From contig NZ_JAELYA010000011.1 in NCBI RefSeq assembly GCF_017589465.1, positions 62,001 to 126,000 on the forward strand: a stretch of 64,000 nt of DNA. Direction: 5' to 3'. The notes beneath the pieces are model-generated. The model saw only the letters and a list, made by a program, of their open reading frames with translations, did not search any database and had not been told where the DNA came from. Both the position numbers and the translations under genes were made by a program. This document shows, one piece after another, positions 52,263 to 60,908 of this stretch. Numbering within the stretch: the stretch's first letter is position 1; each line of letters begins with the position of its first letter. Source of the DNA: Pseudomonas schmalbachii (GTDB lineage: Bacteria > Pseudomonadota > Gammaproteobacteria > Pseudomonadales > Pseudomonadaceae).

Positions 52263-53105
52263 TTACTTGGCGGCTGTCTTGGCGTTGACTTCAGCGGAGG
52301 CCTTGTCGACCAGCCTGTCGATCTCGCCGGTCTCGCGGCGCTGGGTCACGTAGATGTTGAGCACCTGCAGGTCGGCTGCCGAAGCATCGCGGCGCAGTCC
52401 GAAGGACACGCCCTGCTTGGCCAGCGCCGGCTTGGGCAGGACTTCCCTGGCCCAGTCGTTGGCCATGGCGTAAAGGTGGTTGGTATCGCTGGCGTCGACC
52501 AGCACGTCGGCGCGGCGGGACATCAGCGCCAGGCGGGTTTCGTCCATGCCGGGCAGGCGCATGATGGTGCCTTGCCTGACCACCGCGGAAATCGCCTTGT
52601 CCTGCGCCGTGCCGGACATCACCGCGAAAGTCACCCCGGGCTTGTCGTAGTCGGCGACAGCGTTGCCGGCGCCGCTGAACTTGGGGTTCTCCTTGTTGAC
52701 CACCAGCGACACCTGGTAGTCGGTCGCCGGCGCCGAGAAGGACACCGCCAGCGCGCGTTCCGGAGTCTGGTTGAGGGCCATGGCCAGGTCCCACTTGCCG
52801 CTCTGCAGGCCGGCGACGAGGTTGTCCCAGTTGGTGTCGACGAACTCCACCTTGACCTTCAGCACCTTCTCGCCGAAGTCGCGGCACAGGTCGACGAAGT
52901 AGCCGCTGTACTGCCCGTTGCTGGCATCGCGCATCACATAGGGAGCGGCGACGGCCGCGCCGCAACGCAATACGCCGGCTTTCTGGATGTTCTGCCACAG
53001 CGATGGTTCGGCGGCGGCCTGGGATGGAGTCTGGGTGAGCAGCGCGCCGGTGGCGGCCATGCAAGCCAGGGCTTTGCGGATCGAGCGGGGGAATACAAGA
53101 GCCAT
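52263..53105 (-). CDS. ABC transporter periplasmic substrate-binding protein
   Basis: The 280-residue protein has a signal peptide ending near residue 31 (TQTPSQAAA). An SBP family 3 body follows: GVLRCGAAVAAPYVMRD, GYFVDLCRDFGEKVL, NLVAGLQSGKWDLAMALNQTPERA. Family members bind polar amino acids; hydroxyproline is inferred from the operon. It is the first gene of the leftward ten-gene unit, and its promoter must lie in 53106-53513. GGAGAGG precedes ATG 53105. Confidence 0.92.
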   Translation of the reverse strand: MALVFPRSIRKALACMAATGALLTQTPSQAAAEPSLWQNIQKAGVLRCGAAVAAPYVMRDASNGQYSGYFVDLCRDFGEKVLKVKVEFVDTNWDNLVAGLQSGKWDLAMALNQTPERALAVSFSAPATDYQVSLVVNKENPKFSGAGNAVADYDKPGVTFAVMSGTAQDKAISAVVRQGTIMRLPGMDETRLALMSRRADVLVDASDTNHLYAMANDWAREVLPKPALAKQGVSFGLRRDASAADLQVLNIYVTQRRETGEIDRLVDKASAEVNAKTAAK

Positions 53106-53513
53106 TTTGACCTCTCCGTTAACTTGTTTTTGTAGGCAGAAGGGCAAACAACTTATCGCTGTGTGGTGTGATGCACTCTTCGATGTGTGCAGCGATGTAT
53201 GCAGAATATGAGCGAGCAGCAAAACCTGTCAACAGGGGGCGCTGTCGCTTTTTCTTCGTGGAATGACCGGGTAGTCGAACTGCGAGGGGGTAGGGCACAG
53301 GCTATGCATTGCCTGCAGATCGTTAATTAAAAATTCTTGTAAATTAATAGGTTATGAATGGAGCGTAGCTATTTGCGGATATCGCCAGCGCTGCATGACG
53401 GTGAAGCGGAAGGGAAAGAACCCGGGCTTTGCATTCGATTTTGCAAAACTGAGCATGTGAAATATTGGATCTGATCGATCCGGGAGCGGGCCAGCAGGAT
53501 GGACGCCAGCGAA
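53106..53513. promoter_or_regulatory. Regulatory region of the hydroxyproline operon, no gene
   Basis: These 408 bp between the binding-protein start and the AraC stop carry no gene. 53315-53360 is strikingly AT-rich (TTAATTAAAAATTCTTG). A tandem 12-mer lies at 53182-53205. I see no clear terminator for the AraC gene. Confidence 0.5.
53182..53205. promoter_or_regulatory. Tandem 12-mer, candidate GntR operator
   Basis: GATGTGTGCAGC is followed directly by GATGTATGCAGA (two differences). It lies about 77 bp upstream of the first gene of the operon. The TGTATGCA-like core resembles sites used by FCD-type GntR regulators. Confidence 0.35.
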
Positions 53514-54542
53514 TCAGCCCACGATTCCCCGGCTCGCCGCATGCAGGCGCTGGCGAAACTGCCCCGGACTTTCCCCCGTCCACTGGCGGAACGCCCGGTG
53601 GAAGGCGCTGGATTCCTGGAAGCCGGCGCGCACGGCGATTTCGCCGATGCAGAGGCTGTCGTCGTGCAGGTGTTCGAAGGCGATGGCGCGACGGGCCTCG
53701 TGCTTGAGCTCCTGGAAGGTGAAGCCCTCGCGCTCCAGCTGGCGGCGGAAGGCTGTCGGGGTCATGCCGTATTCCTGCGCCAGGGAGTTCTGCGTCGGCC
53801 ACTCGGGATCGTCGTGATGGCGCAGGCGGCGGTAGACCCAGGCGGCCAGGCCGTCGTGGTTGCGGAAGCGCACCACCAGCCATTGCGGCGAGGTGCGCAG
53901 GAAGTGCTTCAGCGCCGGCAGGTCCTGCACCACCGGCAGGCGCAGGTAGCTGGCGTCGAAGGTGACTTCGGTGCAGGGCGCGTCGAACTCCAGCAGCGGC
54001 CCCCAGAGCAGCGGATCGGCGCCGTGTTGCGGGCGCGGATGACCGAAGCGCGTGTGGTTTATCGGAATGCGCCGGCCGGCCAGCCAGCAGAGCACGCCGA
54101 GGACGATGCTGAGGAAGATTTCCTCGGCGATGGTGCGAATGGCCGGGTCCTGCAGGGAGGTGCGCAGGCTGATCACGGCGCGGCCGCCGCGGATTTCCAG
54201 TTCGCCGCGAATATCGTGGAGGAACAATCCCAGCCCCTTGAGGAACTGCTTCAGCGCCTTGCCGATCGTGGGCTCCTGGATCAGCCCCCGGCAGATCAGG
54301 GCGAAGCCGCCGCAGGGCAGTCCGTGGGAGTCGAAGCCGAAGAATTCGTCGCCAAGCTCTTCGGTCATCGCCAGCCAGAAGCGGGTGACGGCGGAGGCGG
54401 GCAGGCGGGTTTCGGCATCTTCCAGCGAAGCGGGGTCGATGCCGGCCTTGTCGAGCACCGTCCGCAGCCGGGCAGGCTGGTTGCGCAGGTTGTGCGAAGC
54501 CGCCTGTACGAAGTACGCCGCTACCGAATCGTGCTCGCGCAT
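53514..54542 (-). CDS. AraC family regulator (arabinose-binding-like N-domain)
   Basis: The 342-residue protein has an N-terminal ligand domain of the OruR/ArgR-like AraC group (AAYFVQAASHNLRNQPARLRTVLDKAGID, HTRFGHPRP, VTFDASYLRLPV). The C-terminal double helix-turn-helix reads SLAQEYGMTPTAFRRQLEREGFTFQELKHEARRAIAFEHL, then IGEIAVRAGFQESSAFHRAFRQWTGESPGQFR. It is divergent from the long acyl-CoA dehydrogenase gene across 180 bp and also lies upstream of the hydroxyproline operon. Either could be its target. AGGA precedes ATG 54542. Confidence 0.9.
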   Translation of the reverse strand: MREHDSVAAYFVQAASHNLRNQPARLRTVLDKAGIDPASLEDAETRLPASAVTRFWLAMTEELGDEFFGFDSHGLPCGGFALICRGLIQEPTIGKALKQFLKGLGLFLHDIRGELEIRGGRAVISLRTSLQDPAIRTIAEEIFLSIVLGVLCWLAGRRIPINHTRFGHPRPQHGADPLLWGPLLEFDAPCTEVTFDASYLRLPVVQDLPALKHFLRTSPQWLVVRFRNHDGLAAWVYRRLRHHDDPEWPTQNSLAQEYGMTPTAFRRQLEREGFTFQELKHEARRAIAFEHLHDDSLCIGEIAVRAGFQESSAFHRAFRQWTGESPGQFRQRLHAASRGIVG

Positions 54543-54722
54543 GGTCCTCTGTCCGAATTCCCGGGTGCTGGTCCGAAGGGGGCTGATGATAGTGCATCCG
54601 GCGTCATCGCTGCGCCGGCAGTGGCAAAAACTGGCGGGCAGCGGCGCGCAGTTTGGGCATAGGTGCCGTGGGCTCTTGTGCCTAGACTTGTACTCGGTTT
54701 GAACAGATTCGAGGAAGCGGCA

Positions 54723-56495
54723 ATGCCAGCCTATAACGCCCCCCTGCGTGACATGCGTTTCGTCCTGCATGAAGTATTCGAAGCACCCGCGCTGTGGGCC
54801 CGTCTGCCGAAGCTGGCGGAAACCGTCGACGGCGACACTGCCGACGCCATCCTGGAAGAAGCGGCGAAAATGACTGGCCAGCTTCTCGCGCCGCTGAACC
54901 GCAGTGGGGACGAGGAGGGCGCGCAGTGGAACGATGGCGTGGTGACCACGCCGGCCGGCTTCAAGGAAGCCTATGCCACCTACATCGACGGCGGCTGGGT
55001 CGGCCTTGCCGGCAACCCGGCGTTCGGCGGCATGGGCATGCCGAAGATGCTCGCCGTGCAGTTCGAGGAAATGGTCTATTCCGCCAACAACAGCTTCGCG
55101 CTGTACTCGGCGCTGACCTCTGGCGCCTGCCTGGCGATCGATGCCCACGCCAGCGAAGAGCTGCGCGACACCTACCTGCCGCCGATGTACGAAGGCCGCT
55201 GGGCCGGCTCCATGTGCCTGACCGAGCCGCACGCCGGCACCGACCTCGGCATCATCCGCACCAAGGCCGAGCCGCAGGCGGATGGCAGCTACAAGGTCAG
55301 CGGCACCAAGATCTTCATCACCGGCGGCGAGCAGGATCTCACCGAGAACATCGTGCACCTCGTTCTGGCCAAGCTGCCGGATGCGCCGGCCGGTCCGAAA
55401 GGTATCTCGCTGTTCCTGGTGCCCAAGCACATGGTCAACACCGACGGTTCGCTGGGCGAGCGCAATGCCGTGAGCTGCGGTTCCATCGAACACAAGATGG
55501 GCATCAAGGCTTCCGCCACCTGCGTGATGAACTTCGACGGCGCCACCGGTTACCTGGTGGGCGAGGCGAACAAGGGCCTGGCGGCGATGTTCACCATGAT
55601 GAACTACGAGCGCCTGTCCATCGGCATCCAGGGCATCGGTTGCGCCGAGGCGTCCTACCAGTCCGCCGTGGCCTATGCCCGCGAGCGTATCCAGAGCCGC
55701 GCGCCGACCGGCGCGGTAGCGAAGGACAAGGCTGCCGACCCGATCATCGTGCACCCTGACGTGCGCCGCATGCTGCTGACCATGAAGGGTCTGACCGAAG
55801 GCGGCCGCGCCTTCGCCTGCTACGTCGGCCAGCAGCTCGACCTGGCGAAGTTCGCCGACGACGCCGACGAGCGCAAACGCGCCGAGGCACTGGTCGCACT
55901 GCTGACTCCGATCGCCAAGGCGTTCTTCACCGACAATGGCCTGGAAAGCTGCGTGCATGGCCAGCAGGTATTCGGTGGCCACGGCTACATCCGCGAGTGG
56001 GGCCAGGAACAACTGGTGCGCGACGTGCGCATCGCGCAGATCTACGAAGGCACCAACGGCATCCAGGCGCTCGACCTGCTCGGCCGCAAGGTGGTGGCCG
56101 ATGGCGGCGCCGCGCTGCGCGAGTTCTGCGCCGAGGTTCGCCACTTCGCCCACAAGCACGAGACGCCGTACGGCAGCGACCTGGTGGTGGCGCTGGAACG
56201 CCTGGAAGCGACCAGCGGCTGGCTGCTGGAGCAGGCCAAGGCCAACCCGAACGAGATCGGCGCCGCCTCGGTGGAGTACCTGCACCTGTTCGGCTACGTC
56301 GCCTACGCCTACATGTGGGCGCGCATGTCCGCAGTTGCCGAAGCTCGTCGCAGCGAGGACGAGGCTTTCTACAGCGCCAAGCTGGCCACCGCCGAATTCT
56401 TCTTCCGCCGCCTGCTGCCGCGCACCCTGGGCCTGGAAGCCAGCATCCGCGCCGGTAGCGAATCCCTCTTCGAACTGACCGCCGAACAGTTCTGA
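54723..56495 (+). CDS. Acyl-CoA dehydrogenase, ~600-aa class with C-terminal extension
   Basis: This 590-residue protein, well above the 380 of short ACADs, has CLTEPHAGTDLGIIRTKAE as flavin signature and GGHGYIREWGQEQLVRDVRIAQIYEGTNGIQALDLLGRK, where the catalytic Glu sits in YEGTN. The remaining ~130 residues are the acetyl-CoA-dehydrogenase-like C-terminal domain of this class, which includes DmdC-type enzymes. The substrate is unknown; electrons would go to the ETF encoded at 41473-43151. GAGGAAG precedes ATG 54723. Confidence 0.93.
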   Translation: MPAYNAPLRDMRFVLHEVFEAPALWARLPKLAETVDGDTADAILEEAAKMTGQLLAPLNRSGDEEGAQWNDGVVTTPAGFKEAYATYIDGGWVGLAGNPAFGGMGMPKMLAVQFEEMVYSANNSFALYSALTSGACLAIDAHASEELRDTYLPPMYEGRWAGSMCLTEPHAGTDLGIIRTKAEPQADGSYKVSGTKIFITGGEQDLTENIVHLVLAKLPDAPAGPKGISLFLVPKHMVNTDGSLGERNAVSCGSIEHKMGIKASATCVMNFDGATGYLVGEANKGLAAMFTMMNYERLSIGIQGIGCAEASYQSAVAYARERIQSRAPTGAVAKDKAADPIIVHPDVRRMLLTMKGLTEGGRAFACYVGQQLDLAKFADDADERKRAEALVALLTPIAKAFFTDNGLESCVHGQQVFGGHGYIREWGQEQLVRDVRIAQIYEGTNGIQALDLLGRKVVADGGAALREFCAEVRHFAHKHETPYGSDLVVALERLEATSGWLLEQAKANPNEIGAASVEYLHLFGYVAYAYMWARMSAVAEARRSEDEAFYSAKLATAEFFFRRLLPRTLGLEASIRAGSESLFELTAEQF

Positions 56496-56510
56496 CGGTT
56501 GAGTGTCCTT

Positions 56511-56550
56511 GGGCGCGGCTCCGGGCTTCCCGGACCGCGCCTTTTTCTTT
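56511..56550 (+). terminator. Rho-independent terminator of the acyl-CoA dehydrogenase
   Basis: GGCGCGG-C-TCCGG and CCGGA-C-CGCGCC pair with one internal mismatch, followed by TTTTTCTTTT. Confidence 0.9.
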
Positions 56551-56595
56551 TGGGGCTGGGCGCCAGCTCAATCCATCCCATGTGTGCGCCATGTC

Positions 56596-56620
56596 GTAGG
56601 AGCGGGCCATGCCCGCGAAT
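56596..56620. repeat. Repeat family E arm
   Basis: GTAGGAGCGGGCCATGCCCGCGAAT, a single arm with internal hairpin GCGGGC/GCCCGC. Confidence 0.7.
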
Positions 56621-56632
56621 CGCACGCGTGGC

Positions 56633-56715
56633 GTAGGGTGGACAACGCGAAGCTTGTCCACCACCCCGCAGAACCATGCTTGATGGTGGAAAAGGCTTCG
56701 CCGTTTTCCACCCTA
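56633..56715. repeat. Repeat family F
   Basis: It starts GTAGGGTGGACAACGCGAAG and ends GCCGTTTTCCACCCTAC. The arm types are the reverse of those at 11475-11550. Confidence 0.8.
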
Positions 56716-56805
56716 CGTAGAGGTTCACCCGAGCGAGCTCTGCTCGCGAACATCGGCAACACAAAAGCTTCGTGGGCATTCCCCCTACGGATCACATGTG
56801 GTTCC

Positions 56806-56878
56806 GTAGGATGGGTTGAGCGCAGCGATACCCATGGGTGTTGCGAATGATGGGTATCGCAAGCTCAACCCATCCTAC
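56806..56878. repeat. REP-like palindrome, family B
   Basis: GTAGGATGGGTTGAGCGCAG with GCTCAACCCATCCTAC. A degenerate GAGCGC...GCGCTCCTAC stretch follows to about 56925. Confidence 0.9.
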
Positions 56879-57016
56879 AAAGAGCGCTGCCCCCAACGGC
56901 ATGCGCGCTCCTACAAGCTTGTCCCCCTTTTCCGACGAGCGTAATCCCTTTCCAAAGACGAATCGGTCAGCCGTGCGTTTGCCTGAAATGCGCGTCCTAG
57001 AGCCGTTTCAGTGATT

Positions 57017-57030
57017 TGACCGGTCGGTCA
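57017..57030. promoter_or_regulatory. Palindrome TGACCG-GT-CGGTCA, candidate TetR-type operator
   Basis: It is a perfect 6-bp dyad with a 2-nt centre, about 135 bp before the alpha/beta hydrolase gene of the PHA-synthase-like cluster. TetR regulators such as PhaD control PHA genes in pseudomonads. No regulator gene is encoded nearby. Confidence 0.45.
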
Positions 57031-57033
57031 CAA

Positions 57034-57049
57034 ATGGCACAAATGCCAT
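57034..57049. promoter_or_regulatory. Second dyad ATGGCA-CAAA-TGCCAT
   Basis: It is a perfect 6-bp inverted repeat only 4 bp after the previous palindrome. Two adjacent dyads in an otherwise unstructured leader suggest an operator/promoter for the cluster that follows. Confidence 0.4.
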
Positions 57050-57163
57050 CAGACAGATCATCCGATAATGGTAGGTTCTTCTGCCGAGGCGGTTGGTACT
57101 CTGCAATGGTGTTTCTACGCTTCGTACAACGCGCTTCCAGTTTTCATACAAGGACGCAGAGGA

Positions 57164-58501
57164 ATGGAAAGTAGGCAAGTCCGTCTCGAACAGCATGAGG
57201 GCAAGAACGGCGTGAACGATGCTGCCGTACAGCCGATATTCCCCGGAGAAGGTGTTCCGCAGGTATTGCGTGCCGGCACCCTGGACCGGGAAGCGCGGGC
57301 GCTGCTGAGGTTCGTCAATCTTTCGCGTTCCTCGCGCTCGACCAGGAACATCCCGCTGAATCGCATGCGCCAGGGCTGGCGTCTGGCGGCGATGGCGCTG
57401 GGACGTCGGCCGCGGGTGGCGTCCGTCAGCGAGCGGGTGATCGATGGCCCCGGCGGCCCGATCACCCTGCGCATCTTCAAGCCCAGGCATACCAGCCAGT
57501 TGCTTCCGGCGTTCCTCTGGTGCTACGGCGGCGGCTTCGTCATCGGTGACCTGGATTCGGCCGACTCCATCTGCCGCAACATCGCCAACATGGCCGGCTG
57601 CATCAGCATCGCGGTGCGTTATCGCCTGTCGCCGGAGCACGATATCGTCGCCAGCCGCGAGGACGTGCTCGCCGCCTTCGATTGGATCGCCCGCAACGGC
57701 ACCGCGCTCGGCATCGACACCACGCGCCTGGCGATCGGCGGCGACTCGGCCGGCGGCAACCTGTCGGCGGCCATCTCCCAGGAAGTCCAGCGTCGCGGCG
57801 GCCCGGGGCTGCGCATGCAGGTGCTGGTCTACCCGGCGACCGAGCTGGTGGACAAGTTCCCGTCTTATGAAGAGAACCTCAACGGCGGCTATTTCCTCAC
57901 CGCCGAGGGCGTGGAAATGCTCGAAGGCTTCCTCGCCGGTTCGCTCACCACGCTGAATCTGCATGACCCGTGGATTTCGCCGCGGCGCAGCCCGGACCTG
58001 AGCGGCCTGCCGCCGGCAGTGATCGTCACCGCCGGTTTCGATCCGATCCGCGACGACGGCATCGACTACGGCATGCGCCTGCGTGCGGCGGGCGTACCGG
58101 TGGAGCTGCTGCACTATGCCGGGCAGTTCCACGGCTTCCTCAATTTCGACTCGGTGATCGGCGCCAGCCGCGACGCGCTGCGGCGCATCAGCGAGGCACT
58201 GGTCTGCGTGTTCCATGATCGCCCGGCACCGGATCGGACCATCGAGATCGCCGACGCAGCGCTGCCGGCCGTACAAGGCCTGTCGCACAAGGCCGGCGAG
58301 ATGGCGACCTCCACCCTGACCGCCTGGGTGGCGACCGAAGGCTGGACCAGGACGCTGGTGCGCCTGGCCTCGCCGAAGGCCGCTTCGACGTTCCGACTTT
58401 TGTTGACGCCCCTGTTCGTACCGACCGATTTCGTCCGGCGCAGGGTGATTGCCCGCATGGACCGGCTGGCTGCGCGCCAGACCTGGCCAGGACGAGGCTG
58501 A
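57164..58501 (+). CDS. Alpha/beta hydrolase, hormone-sensitive-lipase family
   Basis: The 445-residue protein has oxyanion motif LWCYGGGFVIGD (family HGGG variant), nucleophile Ser in IGGDSAGGNLSAA, Asp in VTAGFDPIRDDG and His in AGQFHGFLNF. These make a complete HSL-type triad. An unusual ~100-residue basic N-terminal region (RFVNLSRSSRSTRN) and a C-terminal ~90-residue tail flank the domain. It precedes two PHA-synthase-like modules by 135 nt, so it may hydrolyse or deacylate a related polyester or acyl ester. This is inference. AAGGA lies 9 nt before ATG 57164. Confidence 0.88.
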   Translation: MESRQVRLEQHEGKNGVNDAAVQPIFPGEGVPQVLRAGTLDREARALLRFVNLSRSSRSTRNIPLNRMRQGWRLAAMALGRRPRVASVSERVIDGPGGPITLRIFKPRHTSQLLPAFLWCYGGGFVIGDLDSADSICRNIANMAGCISIAVRYRLSPEHDIVASREDVLAAFDWIARNGTALGIDTTRLAIGGDSAGGNLSAAISQEVQRRGGPGLRMQVLVYPATELVDKFPSYEENLNGGYFLTAEGVEMLEGFLAGSLTTLNLHDPWISPRRSPDLSGLPPAVIVTAGFDPIRDDGIDYGMRLRAAGVPVELLHYAGQFHGFLNFDSVIGASRDALRRISEALVCVFHDRPAPDRTIEIADAALPAVQGLSHKAGEMATSTLTAWVATEGWTRTLVRLASPKAASTFRLLLTPLFVPTDFVRRRVIARMDRLAARQTWPGRG

Positions 58502-58636
58502 AAAAAAGAATTGATCGGCCGGTGACCGCCAGTCCTCGGACAGGGTGGTCGTCGGTCGAGCTGTGAGTGATTGCCTGCGTGCGCGGCAGTCGACCGTTTC
58601 AACATTGTGATTGTGATGATTCACAAGGAGTAAAGC

Positions 58637-59110
58637 GTGGCGTTGTCGTTTTTACCTGATCCCCTGAAGCTCTGCCGCGAGGCCCTGAACAAAGTCGAAA
58701 CCGGCGTGAACGAATACGCAACTCGCCGCATGGAGTCGAAAGAGTTCGCGCAGGTGGTCAGCCAGGTTTCCAAGGTAACCCTCGGTGTAAAGCATGTCTC
58801 CGAGAAGTCGATTTCCGGCGTGTACCGCCGGCTGGACATTCCGACCCGCGCCGAAGTGGACGCCCTGGCCGACGCCCTGCGCCGTGTCGAGGACAAGCTT
58901 GACCTGTTGCTGCCGAAGCAGGAAGCGGCCGTGCCGCGCCCGGCGCGTACCCGTCGCCCGGCGGTAGCCGAGGCTGCGGTCGAGGAAAAAGCCAAGGCTC
59001 CGGCCAAGCGTGCCGCCAAGCCGAAGGCCAAGGCCGAGGAGAAAGTGGAAGTCCAGGCTGAAGTGAAAGACGCCGCGCAGGAGGACAGCAAAGATGTCGT
59101 CGCTGCGTGA
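58637..59110 (+). CDS. phaE: PhaE-like small subunit with Lys/Ala/Pro tail, copy 1
   Basis: The 157-residue protein starts at GTG 58637 after a perfect AAGGAG. Residues 1-65 are helical (FLPDPLKLCREALNKVETGVNEYA). Residues 66-90 read LDIPTRAEVDALADALRRVEDKL, which resembles the C-terminal motif of PhaE/PhaR synthase partners. From about 97 on comes PRPARTRRP and a tail rich in Lys, Ala and Glu, recalling PhaF. It lacks most of the ~350-residue PhaE. It overlaps the synthase-like gene by 17 nt. It probably binds or activates that enzyme or a polymer granule. I rate the family link as likely, not proven. Confidence 0.75.
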   Translation: MALSFLPDPLKLCREALNKVETGVNEYATRRMESKEFAQVVSQVSKVTLGVKHVSEKSISGVYRRLDIPTRAEVDALADALRRVEDKLDLLLPKQEAAVPRPARTRRPAVAEAAVEEKAKAPAKRAAKPKAKAEEKVEVQAEVKDAAQEDSKDVVAA

Positions 59111-60179
59111 ACGCAAGTCGTCCGAAGGCTCGCTGGTCGAGCGCCTGCGCACCGAAGTCAGCCAACTGGTACAGCGTAGCGTCAAGGGTTTCGAGTACCT
59201 GACCACCCCGCACCCGCAGGTCGGCGTCACGCCGCGCACCCTGCTGCACCGTCGCGGCACCCTGGCGCTGTACCACTATCACAGCACCGCCAGCGAGGTT
59301 TACCGGGTTCCGCTGCTGATGGTGATGGCGCTGAACGCCAAGGCTTCGATCTTCGACCTGGCCAAGGGCCAGAGCCTGATCGAGTACCTCATCGGTCGCG
59401 GCTACGACGTCTACGTGATCGACTGGAACGCGCCCACCGCGGCGGAAAGCGGCCTGAAATTCGAGGACTACGTGCTCGACTTCATTCCGGACAGCGTGCG
59501 CCGGGTGCAGCAGGATTCGGGCTGCGACGACGTCTCCATGATCGGCTACTGCATGGGCGGCGTGCTGTCGACCACCTATGCGGCGCTGCATCCTGAAGGT
59601 CCGCTGAAGAACCTGGTGCTGTTCACCACGCCGACCGATTTCACCAAGATGTTCTTCCACAACATGCTGGACAAGGGCTCCTTCGACATCGGCCGCATGA
59701 TCGGCAAGGATGGCCTGCTGTCGGCGGCCGCCATCGAAAAGGCCATCGACCTGCATCGCCCGGCGACCCGCTATGCCAGCCAGCTCCGCCTGTGGGACAA
59801 CATGTGGAACGACCACTACGTCAAGGCGCATCGCATGATGATCAGCTGGGGTTCCGGCGCCATGCCGTTCGCCGGCGCTTTCTTCCAGCAGATGCACAAG
59901 GAATACATCCGGAAGAACGGCTTCATCGAGGGCGGCATCCGGATCGGCGGCAAGCCGGTGGAACTGAAGAACATCAAGGTTCCGCTGCTGCACGTGATCG
60001 CCCAGTACGACTCCCTCGTCCCGCCGGAGTGCGCCAAGCCGCTGGTGGAAGGCGTGGGCTCCACCGACAAGGAAGAACTGATCCTGCCGGGCGGCCACGT
60101 CAGCCTGGTGGCAGGGCCGGCAGCGGTCAAACGCATGTGGCCGAAGCTCGACCAGTGGCTGAGCGTGCGTTCGGTCTGA
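59094..60179 (+). CDS. phaC: Class III PHA synthase-like alpha/beta hydrolase (PhaC), copy 1
   Basis: The 361-residue length fits class III PhaC (about 355) and not class I or II (about 560-590). The lipase-like box GYCMGG contains Cys153. Asp306 (VIAQYDSLVP) and His335 (LPGGHVSLV) complete the triad, each four residues beyond Cys149/Asp302/His331 of the Allochromatium enzyme. VYVIDWNAPTAAESGL and FTTPTDFTKM are also PhaC-like. It would polymerise hydroxyacyl-CoA with its PhaE-like partner. It overlaps that gene by 17 nt. Activity on PHA substrates is inferred. Confidence 0.88.
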   Translation: MSSLRERKSSEGSLVERLRTEVSQLVQRSVKGFEYLTTPHPQVGVTPRTLLHRRGTLALYHYHSTASEVYRVPLLMVMALNAKASIFDLAKGQSLIEYLIGRGYDVYVIDWNAPTAAESGLKFEDYVLDFIPDSVRRVQQDSGCDDVSMIGYCMGGVLSTTYAALHPEGPLKNLVLFTTPTDFTKMFFHNMLDKGSFDIGRMIGKDGLLSAAAIEKAIDLHRPATRYASQLRLWDNMWNDHYVKAHRMMISWGSGAMPFAGAFFQQMHKEYIRKNGFIEGGIRIGGKPVELKNIKVPLLHVIAQYDSLVPPECAKPLVEGVGSTDKEELILPGGHVSLVAGPAAVKRMWPKLDQWLSVRSV

Positions 60180-60908
60180 GTGCATCGTCCCCGTTGCATC
60201 GAGCCGCGCAGGCTCGATGCGGCGAACCTCGTCATTTGCACCCATCGCAGAGGCGGGGGAGGAACATTCCGATTGCTGCGCCGAGGGGCTTGCCGCTTGT
60301 CGCTGCCGAGACCTGAAGCACGCCTACCACCCTGTGCGGGTAGGGAAATAACAATCGTTGCTGATTAATCTATGCACAAGAACAAGAAAATTCCTACGAG
60401 GTAAGGTTCGATTTCCCAGTGAGATCTCCGCGCCCGTAAGAATATGGAGCAAGCACCAGCCTATGGATTTCGGTGCGGCTCGGACTGAAGTTCTCAGATG
60501 TGTCTGCCGTTCCACAGCATTTGCTGGTGGGACGCTACCGGAGAAGTCCGCTTCCGAGGATTCAGCCCGGTGAGGGATTCGGCGCATGTCGCGCCATGCC
60601 TCCCCGAGCGAACCAATGATGTGTGGACGAGGCGCCAAAAGCACTTCGATCCTCCACGCCACGAAAGCGATGTGGCGATATCCACCCGGTCCTCGCGGGT
60701 GGTTCCGGGCGCAGCGGCGACACCCCCGCAACGCCCGATTTCGCCGAATTCGGCCACTGCCAGAAGAAGATTGCCCGCGACGATCGTTCGTCACGGTCAT
60801 CGGTGCGCGTTGCGCGCGCTCCGGCAGTGGGCAAGCAGAAACAACACCTGTTCACCCTTTGAACATTTCAGGTTCCATTTAGTGAGAGAGACTCACGAGG
60901 AGTTCGTT
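60180..60908. other. 729-bp gap between the two modules, no convincing gene
   Basis: A perfect hairpin GCATCGAGCC-GCGCA-GGCTCGATGC (60196-60220) follows the first synthase gene but has no T-run. 60330-60420 is locally AT-richer. Several short open frames exist around 60498-60880 on both strands, but none has a ribosome site or recognisable protein. It probably holds the second module's promoter and perhaps remnants of the duplication. Confidence 0.5.

Noticed and set aside
54543-56285. Extension of the AraC frame to 923 residues
   Set aside because: The extra part is antisense to the acyl-CoA dehydrogenase. AraC proteins of this group have about 340 residues and a ribosome site precedes ATG 54542.
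57034-57049. Sigma-54 promoter (TGGCAC...)
   Set aside because: TGGCAC is present but no TTGC occurs at the required spacing. The stretch is better described as an inverted repeat.
60196-60220. Terminator after the first PhaC-like gene
   Set aside because: The hairpin is perfect but no T-run follows, so it is not called an intrinsic terminator.
60498-60908. Upstream extension of the second PhaE-like frame
   Set aside because: Copy 1 homology begins exactly at GTG 60909, which has GAGGAG ahead. The extension has no ribosome site and unrelated sequence.
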